In this document: piece after piece, positions 57,036-64,000 of the stretch
How the letters are laid out: each line of letters opens with the position of its first letter
Position numbering within the stretch: position 1 is the stretch's first letter
Source: Arachis hypogaea
Taxonomy: Eukaryota; Streptophyta; Magnoliopsida; Fabales; Fabaceae
Reading direction: 5' to 3'
DNA length: 64,000 bases
Assembly (NCBI RefSeq): GCF_003086295.3
Contig: NC_092038.1
Location: 97,929,837 to 97,993,836 of the forward strand
Translations under genes and position numbers: made by a program
The notes under the pieces: model-generated
The model's input: the letters and a program-made list of their open reading frames with translations, nothing else
Database searches by the model: none
What the model was told of the DNA's origin: nothing

Positions 57036-57618
57036 CGCACAACCTATCCAGATCAGTGCCAATTTTCTTATCTTTTCTTCTCTAATCCTAATTTTTTCTA
57101 TCTTTTCTTATTCTATCTTCCTCCTCTCTTCTTTACTTCTTCTTCCCTTCTTTCTCTTTTCATTCTTTTTATCTTTCATTTTATTTTACTTAATTTATTT
57201 GCATATTTCATTCATCGCATTTTAATTTAGTGCATATTTTTCTTTTCTTTTCTAATTTCATTATTCTTCCTTTGGTGTTAAAATTCTCTTATTTAGCTGT
57301 TGCATCTTCTCTTGAATTATTTTGGGTGCTTAGTGACTTGTTTTATTCTGGTTAGGTAATATTATTTAAATCAATGCCTATCTTTTATACCTGTATTAAT
57401 TTTGCATTGGCATGAATTTATATTATCTTGCACTCTCTTTCCCATTGTTGCAAATCTTTGCACTCTTGCTTTGCCATGTACTTCTACTGTTTTCTCACTT
57501 GTATGTTGTAGCTACCATGTAATTGAGACTCTTATTATCTGGCATTAACACCCATATCTTATTTATTTTCTATCTTTGTTTTTTGGGTTATTTTTCTTCT
57601 TTTCCCTCTTCTTTCAGG

Positions 57619-57825
57619 ATGGCCACCATGAAGGGAGAGGAAAAGCTTCTTAATGGGAAGACAAACAAGTCCACCTGCATAATCTTTGGAGAAAGGCATC
57701 AGTTGGAGCAGCCCATCCACTTGTACATCTTAGCATGCACCGAGGACCGTGCAATCTTTAAGTGTAGGGAGGTCGATACCGATCTCCATGGGTTAGTACC
57801 TTCTTGTCTCAACACCAATGTGTAA
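57619..57825 (+). CDS. Short ORF behind a splice-acceptor-like site (K2)
   Basis: CTTTCAG ends at 57617, the ATG lies at 57619, and 68 codons follow (MATMKGEEKLLNGKTNK start). The segment ACTEDRAIFKC is written by the RGGA stem-loop. K1 has the same start but an early stop. Protein status uncertain. Confidence 0.4.
   Translation: MATMKGEEKLLNGKTNKSTCIIFGERHQLEQPIHLYILACTEDRAIFKCREVDTDLHGLVPSCLNTNV
57736..57773 (+). promoter_or_regulatory. Internal RGGA stem-loop and polypurine copy (K2)
   Basis: TGCACCG, loop AGGA, then CCGTGCA with one C-C mismatch, then TTTAAGTGTAGGGAGGT (57757-57773). Confidence 0.75.
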
Positions 57826-59121
57826 ATTTTCTTTGTTAAATTAGTTGTTGCATTTGCATGTTTGTTTGATTTTGTGCATATTTTACCACTTGGTTGAAGT
57901 AATATTTTCTTTTTCAAGAAATTTTTATAGTATTTCACTAATTTGAATAAAACTTTTTGAAAAACTTGTTTGAAGAAATCTTATTTTGGAACATGGTTTA
58001 AAGCTCGAACACACAAAACCAGTGAGATTTTGAGCCTATTTGATTGGTTGCATTTTATCAACCAATATTTTATTTTTTGTGTGTGTTTTTCTCTCTAAAA
58101 ATTGTGATCTTTGTCTTGCTTAATTCTATATTTCCATTATTTGATGTATGCATGCACTTATATGATTGAGGCCTTGTTTCACTGAGCTTACATACCCTTA
58201 TGGCCTTACCTTTTATTATCCTTTGCAAACCCATGTTGAGCCTATTTTACCCCTTGTTCTTTACTTTAGCTCATCACTAACTCTAAGCAGAAAACAATAA
58301 TGTCCCTAATTTGAATCCTTGATTAGCTTAGACTAGTGAGAATGCTCATGAATTAAGTGTGGGGAAAAGTGGGTTTGGAAACGTTTGGTTTGGGAATTGA
58401 GTATGTTAGACTTTGTGTGAAAATATGAAAAATGTTAAGAACATATTTAAGCATTCAAAACCTTAATCATATGCATTGAGAAGAATAAAAAAAAGCAAGT
58501 AATAAAAGGGGACAAAATGCCCCAAAATAAATAAGTGAAATCAATGCATATGAGCTGTACTCAAAACTTAGAATGCATAAATATGTAGTAAACACAGTTG
58601 ATGGGAAGTTAGATTTTGTATTTTAATTAAATGGATTGTCTTGAGTTAGGTGGAAAGTTTATGTTAATTAAGGATTCAGATTTTAGTCCACTTGGCCAAA
58701 TACAATCCTACCTTGACCCTAACCCCATTACAACCCTTAAAAGACCTCTTGATTTGTGTATTGGTGCATTAAATTTTTGTTGATTGTTAGATGAAGAGCA
58801 AGCTATAGTAAGCAAGATTAGTAGAGAATTGAGAGAATTGACCCTAGACACTTGAGAGTTAGAATGATATACACTACTAGTAAGGGTTCAGTGCTTAATT
58901 CTATGTTCCCTGCTTTTATGAGCTATCTTCTTCTTTCAAGTTATTTATATTGTATTTTGTGATTTGAATTAGTGAAATCTAGTTCATATTTATTCTTGAA
59001 AGATTTATTTACTTTTCACCAAGTAGGTAGAATCATTTTAGCATGTAGTTGCATTCACATTCATAGGTTACATTGCATGAGTCTTGCCTTTCCCTACTCA
59101 TTTATTTGGTCTCCTTGAGTT
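57826..59121 (+). other. K2 3' internal non-coding region
   Basis: No ORF. AATTAAGTGTGGGGAAAAG near 58353 is a tract copy. Blocks near 58160-58280 and 58840-58930 match K1 and M. Confidence 0.65.
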
Positions 59122-59159
59122 TACCATGAGGACATGCTAATGTTTAAGTGTGGGGAGGT
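59122..59159 (+). promoter_or_regulatory. K2 stem-loop and polypurine tract next to the 3' LTR
   Basis: TACCATG, loop AGGA, CATGCTA with one C-C mismatch, then TTTAAGTGTGGGGAGGT. Confidence 0.8.
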
Positions 59160-60596
59160 TGATAAACCACTATTTTATGGTTTACAATGTGTTTAATTGT
59201 GTGGTTTTATCATGGTCTTTACCCACTTATTCATATAATTAGCATGCATTTATATTTCCTTCCTAAAATTATTACATGATTGAAAACATGCTTCTTTGGT
59301 CTTAATTTAGCTAATCTTAATCCTCTCTTATTACCATTCAATGCCTTGATCTGTATGTTAAGTGTTTCAGGCTTTATAGGGCATGAATGAGTGAGAGATT
59401 GGGAATGAAGCTTGCAAAAATGGAAGGAACACAAGAAATTGAGGAGATGACCAGCGAGAAGTGACGCGTACGCGTCAGCGATGCGACCGCACGGAAGAAA
59501 GGAATTCGTAGTGACGCGGCCGCATGGCTAACGCGACCGCACGGATTGGAAAAGCATAAGTGACGCGGAAGAGTGGACGATGCGAACGCGTGGCAGGGAA
59601 AAACGCGAATGACGCGTCCGCATGGATGACGCGATCGCGTGATGTGTGCGATATGTAGAATTACAAAAGTCGCTGGCAGAGATTCTGGGCCGCATTTTAA
59701 CCCAGTTTTCGGCCCAGAAACACAGATTAAAGTCAGGGAACTTGTAGACACTTCTGATCATGCTCTGATAATTCACTTTTTAGGATTTAGATGTAGTTTT
59801 TAGTGAGAGAGGTTCTCTCCTCTCTCTTAGGATTAGGATTAGGATTAGGATTTCAACTTCTTCATCACAGGTTCAATATTCCTTTTACTATTTAATTTCT
59901 CTTCTATTTTTATTTACTCTGAAGCTTTTATTTATGTTTGATTTATGTTGTCCAATTGGCTTATGAATATTTTCCATGTTAGATTTTACTGCTTTGAATG
60001 AATTTGAGGTATTCCAGATATTTATGATTTTAATTTAGCTTTCGACATTCTTGGTTTTGGTTAAGAAATCAGTAACTCAGAGTTATCTCAACTCAATATA
60101 ATTGATAACTGTTATCTTTGCTAATTGAATTGAACTTCAATAATCCCGACATTTTCTCAGGAAATAAATAGGATTCGAAGATTAAACTAATTAGTCGCTT
60201 GACTTTCCTTTGCTTTAGTAAAGGTCAACTAAGTAGAATTAAGATTCAACTTTCATTATTATTGATAAGGATAACTAAGTCTAGACTTCCAATTTCTCAT
60301 ACCTTGCCAAGAGTTTATTTTATAGTCAATTATTTATTTTACTTGTCATTCATCATATTGTTCCTCATTATTAAAACCCCCAATTTACAACTCATAACCA
60401 ATAATAAGAACATACCTCCCTGCAATTCCTTGAGAAGATGACCCGAGGTTTAAATACTTTGGTTATCAATTTATTTAGGGGTTTGTTACTTGTGACAACC
60501 AAAACGTTTGTATGAAAGGACTTTTGTTGGTTTAGAAGCTATACTTGCAACGGGAATTTATTCTGAATTCTAGACCACGCAAAAGTTCTCTCATCA
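59160..60596 (+). repeat. K2 3' LTR
   Basis: It pairs with 52954-54391 and ends CTCTCATCA. Several differences are CG to TG or CA in the palindrome zone (59460-59645). TTAGGA units at 59827-59850. Confidence 0.92.
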
Positions 60597-61055
60597 ATTA
60601 GCCCTATGGTAGCTGTGCCTGGTATTTTTCATCCGAGACGAGAAATCCGACCATTGATTAGCCGTACAGAGACCGTAGCCAGACCATTTTCACTGAGAGG
60701 ATCATACAGCTTGCCATGGAAGGGAGGACGCATGATTGGATGAAGGCAATAGGAAAGTAGAGGTTCAGAGGTAACAAAGCATCTCCAAACGCTTATCTGA
60801 AATTCCCACCAATGAATTACATAAGTATCTCTATGTTATTTTCCGCTTTATTTATCTTTTAATTATCAAATCCTCATAACCATTTGAATCCGCCTGACTA
60901 AGATTTACAAGATGACCATAGCTTACTTCAAGTCGTCAATCTCCGTGGGATCGACCCTTACTCACGTAAGGTATTACTTGGTCAACCCAGTGCACTTGCT
61001 GGTTAGTTGTGCGGAGTTGTGAAAAGTGTGATCACAATTTCGTGCACCAAGTTTT

Positions 61056-61073
61056 TGGCGCCGTTGCCGGGGA
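61056..61073 (+). promoter_or_regulatory. F3 primer-binding site (tRNA-Asp type)
   Basis: Perfect TGGCGCCGTTGCCGGGGA, 6 bp after the LTR end. Confidence 0.9.
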
Positions 61074-62634
61074 TTGTTCAGGTTTGGACAACTGACGGTT
61101 TATCTTGTTGCTTAGATTGGGTAATTTTATTTAATGTTTAAACTTTTTATTTTTATTTTCGAAAATACAAAAAAAAATAATAAAATCATAAAAACCAAAA
61201 AAAATTTTGTTTCTTGTTTGAGTATAGTGTCAAATTCTAAGTTTGGTGTCAATTGCATGTTTTCAAATTTTCTCAAGTTTTCGAAAAAATTCATGCACTG
61301 TGTTCTTCGTTGATCTTCAAGTTGTTCTTGATGATTTTCCTTATTCTGATCTTTAAATTCTTCTGTTTTGTGTCTTTTCTTGTTTTTCATATGCATTTTC
61401 AAATCCATAGTGTGTAAACATTAAAAATTTCTAAGTTTGGTGTCTTGCATATCTTTTTTTTTTTAAAAAAAGAAATTTTCAAAAATATGTCCTTGATGTT
61501 CATCATGATCTTCAAAGTGTTCTTAGTGTTCATCTTGACATTTAAAGTGTCCTTGCATGCATTACTTGTTTTGATTTTGCATTTTTATGTTTTATTTCAT
61601 TTTGTTATTTTTCTCTCTCTTCATTAAAAATTCAAAATAAAAAATGTCTCTTTTCAAGTAAATAATACAGAGAAATGAAGATTCAGAACATACAACAGAG
61701 GAATCACAGAGAAAAAGCTGGGGGTTTAGAAAAATGCCTAGTAAGGAAGGAATTCTGGCGTTAAACGCCAGCCAGGGTATATGGTTAGGCGTTAAACGCC
61801 CAAAGAGGTAGCATTCTGGGCGTTAAACGCCATAATGGATAGCACCCTGGGCGTTTAACGCCAGGATGACACAAGGGAGGTAATTTCATTTCTAATTCAA
61901 TTTTTTTTAATTTTTCATGTTTCAAATCATAATTTTAAAATCTTATCTTTCCACATTTTCAAAAATCCTTGCTAACAATTAATGTTTTGATTCAAAAATT
62001 TCAAATTTGTTACTTTCTTGTTAAGAAGGGATCAATCTTTGAATTTTAGAATCATATCTTTTTGTTTCTTGTTAGTCAAGTCATCAATTTTAAAAATCAA
62101 ATCTTTTTCAATCATATCTTTTCAATCATATCTTTTTAAAATCAAATATTTTTAATTTCTTTTTCAATCATATCTTTTCAAATCATATCTTTTTCAATCA
62201 AATCTTTTTCAATCATATCTTGTTTTAAAATTTTGATTTCAATATCTTTTTCTAACTCCTTATCTTTTCAAAATTTATTTTCAAATCTGTTTCAACTAAT
62301 TATTATTTCTTATCTTTTTCAAAACCACCTAACCACTTTTCAACCTCCAATTTTCGAAAATTACTAACCCCTTTTTCAAAAATCTTTTTAATTAACTAAT
62401 TGTTTTAAATTCTAATTTTATGTTATTTCTTTAAAATTTTTGAAAACTCTTTCTCTCTAATCTCTTTCTATTTATTTTATTTAATTGCTAACATTCCTCC
62501 TCCATTCATCTAAAAAATTTTCGAACTCAACTCCTCTCTATTCTCATTCTTCTACTCCTTTTCTTCTGACACATCAGAGAATCTCTATACTGTGACATAG
62601 AGGATTTCACTACTCCCTTTTGCTTTTTTTTCAT
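61074..62634 (+). other. F3 leader with palindrome array
   Basis: Non-coding. AAGTTTGGTGTC near 61230 and 61433. Palindromes of the GGCGTTAAACGCC type start at 61755, 61786, 61817 and 61848, exactly 31 bp apart; a decayed unit may precede them near 61720. TCAATCATATCTTTT runs fill 62060-62230. The CTCTATACTGTGACATAGAG hairpin recurs near 62582. Confidence 0.75.
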
Positions 62635-64000
62635 ATGAGCAGAAATAGGGATAAAAACATTCTTGTTGAAGCTGATCCTGAACCTGAAAGGACTCTGAAG
62701 AAGAAGCTAAGAGAAGCTAAAGCACAACATTCCGGAGAGGACCTTTCAGAGAATTTCGAAAAAGAAGTAGACATGGAAGCCGAACCCAACAATAATGCGA
62801 GAGATGCAAGGAAGATGCTTGATGACTATACTGCACCAACTTCCAACTTCTATGGAAGAAGCATCTCAATTCCTGCCATCGGAGCAAACAACTTTGAGCT
62901 TAAGCCTCAATTAGTTTCTCTAATACAGCAGAATTACAAGTTTCATGGACTTCCATCGGAAGATCCTCATCAGTTCTTAGCTGAATTCATGCAAATCTGT
63001 GATACTGTTAAGACCAATGGGATTGATCCCAAGGTCTACAGACTTATGCTTTTCCCCTTTGCTGTAAGAGAGAGAGCTAGAACATGGTTGGACTCACAAC
63101 CTAGAGAAAGCCTGAACTCTTGGGATAAATTGGTCAATGCTTTCTTGACCAAATTCTTTCCATCTTAAAAGATGAGAAAGCTTAGAGTGGAAGTCCAAAC
63201 ATTCAAACAGAAGGAAGGTGAATCCCTCTATGAAGCTTGGGAAAGATACAAGCAATTAACCAAAAGGTGTCCTTCTGACATGCTTCCAAAATGGAGCATC
63301 ATATGTATATTCTATGATGGTCTGTCTGAATTATCCAAGATGTCATTGGCCCATTCTGCTGGTGGATCTCTTCATCTGAAAACCCCTGCAAAAGCCCAGG
63401 ACTTCATTGAGATGGTTGCAAATAACCAGTTCATGTACACTTTTGAAAGAAATCTGTGAATAATGGGATGACTCAAAAGAAAGGAGTTCTTAATATTAAT
63501 ATTCTAAATGCCATATTAGCTTAGAACAAAATATTGACTCAGTAAGTCAATATGATTTCTCAGAATCTGACTGGATTGTAAGCTGTATCCGGCAGTGCTA
63601 AAGAAGCCTCCTCTAAGGAAGAAGCTTATGACCCTGAGAATCCTGCAATAAAAGAGGTGACTTACATGGGAGAACCCTATGGAAACACCTATAATCCTTC
63701 ATGGAGGAATCATCCAAATTTCTCATGGAAGGATCAATAAAGCCTCAACAAGGCTTCAACAACAACAATGGTGGGAGAAATAGGTTTGGCAATAGCAAAC
63801 CTTTCCCATCATCTTCTCAGCAACAGACAGAGAATTCTGAGCAGAGCCTCTCTGGCTTAGCAAACATAGTCTCTGATCTATCTAAGACCACTCTCAGTTT
63901 CATGAATGAAACGAGGTCCTCCATCAGAAATTTGGAGGCACAAGTGGGTCAGCTGAGTAAAAGAGTTACTGAAACTCCTCCTAGTACTCTCCCAAGCAAT
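62635..64000 (+). pseudogene. F3 gag, broken, continues past the window
   Basis: The ATG at 62635 opens MSRNRDKNILVEADPEP. The gag core has FELKPQLV, RLMLFPFAV, then TAA at 63166-63168 just after KFFPS, where F2 has FFPPQK. The frame resumes (LRVEVQTFKQKEGESLYEAWERY) and shifts near 63450 at ERNL, where F2 reads ERNPVNN. Further stops follow to 64000. The protease is not reached. Confidence 0.85.

Larger units (their letters stand above)
52954..60596 (+). mobile_element. K2, K-family LTR retrotransposon with an intact orphan ORF
   Basis: It is flanked by attag (52949-52953, 60597-60601). LTRs are 1438 and 1437 bp, about 98 percent alike by eye. Same order of parts as K1. The 596-codon ORF is open from start to end. 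No gag-pol. Confidence 0.93.
51662..61049 (+). repeat. F3 5' LTR split by K2
   Basis: LTR parts are 51662-52953 and 60602-61049, ending TCGTGCACCA. TATAAATA at 52266-52273. Palindrome-like units start at 52037, 52069, 52100 and 52131 (32, 31, 31 bp) although the units are diverged. Confidence 0.87.
51662..64000 (+). mobile_element. F3, F-family element, runs off the window, with K2 inside
   Basis: 5' LTR in two parts, perfect primer site, leader with palindrome array and a broken gag. The 3' half lies beyond 64000, so its TSD cannot be checked. The 5 bp before it are ggttg. Confidence 0.85.

Noticed and set aside
1..64000. A host gene between insertions
   Set aside because: All stretches are assigned to LTRs or internal parts of the elements; no exon set or non-element protein domain was recognised.

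Overview
The window looks like plant nuclear DNA, most likely a legume and probably peanut (Arachis). That is an inference from the repeat vocabulary: LTRs opening TGATGAGCGGATAATTTATACG and arrays of CTGGCGTTTAAACGCCAG recall, from memory and unchecked, the Arachis FIDEL group of Ty3/gypsy elements. I find no host gene, rRNA or tRNA gene, or CRISPR array. Practically all 64 kb is nested LTR retrotransposons of the Athila/Tat-like Ty3/gypsy type. They share a primer-binding site (TGGCGCCGTTGCCGGGGA or a decayed form) that matches the complement of the 3' end of plant tRNA-Asp.

Five LTR families are present, named here by LTR start: M (TGATGAGTCCATATTTGATG), P (TGATGCCAAGGCATCTTAGG), D (TGATGACAAGTCATCATATA), F (TGATGAGCGGATAATTTATA, FIDEL-like) and K (TGATAAACCACTATTTTATG). 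The nesting can be read from 5-bp target-site duplications. M is outermost (1-632, 40504-41290, 48959-51661). Into it went P (638-40498, TSD atatt), K1 (41296-48953, TSD gacat) and F3 (51662 to beyond the window end). P was hit by a solo F LTR (1028-2500, TSD atctt), by D (4389-13245, TSD tggac) and, in its 3' LTR, by F2 (20442-39847, TSD atcat/atcac). F2 carries the minus-strand element N (27682-36978, TSD gagac). F3 carries K2 (52954-60596, TSD attag). The deepest chain is M, P, F2, N.

No complete element here encodes a full gag-pol set. D and P have gag-protease fused directly to an integrase C-terminal-like tail, with reverse transcriptase, RNase H and the integrase core missing. F2 has gag-protease plus a second ORF resembling the plant transposon-protein family (PF20167-like). 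N has gag-protease-RT-RNase H but no integrase. K1, K2 and the M fragment have neither gag nor pol, but a proline/glutamine-rich, acidic protein of about 600 residues of unknown function. All appear non-autonomous or dead, so movement would have depended on enzymes from elsewhere.

The most interesting content is non-coding and shared between families. (1) F elements carry palindromes of the GGCGTTTAAACGCC type spaced 31 bp apart, about three helical turns, in LTRs, leaders and 3' regions, and even inside the N coding sequence, where two units make 63 bp (21 codons). The D, K, M and P LTRs each have their own different CG-containing palindrome arrays. (2) A stem-loop with an RGGA loop and covarying stems precedes the polypurine-like motif beside the 3' LTR; in the F, N, K and M elements a second copy lies further inside. 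(3) A hairpin with loop AGGCAA or AGACAA and stems with compensating changes follows the main ORF stop in every element where that region is visible.
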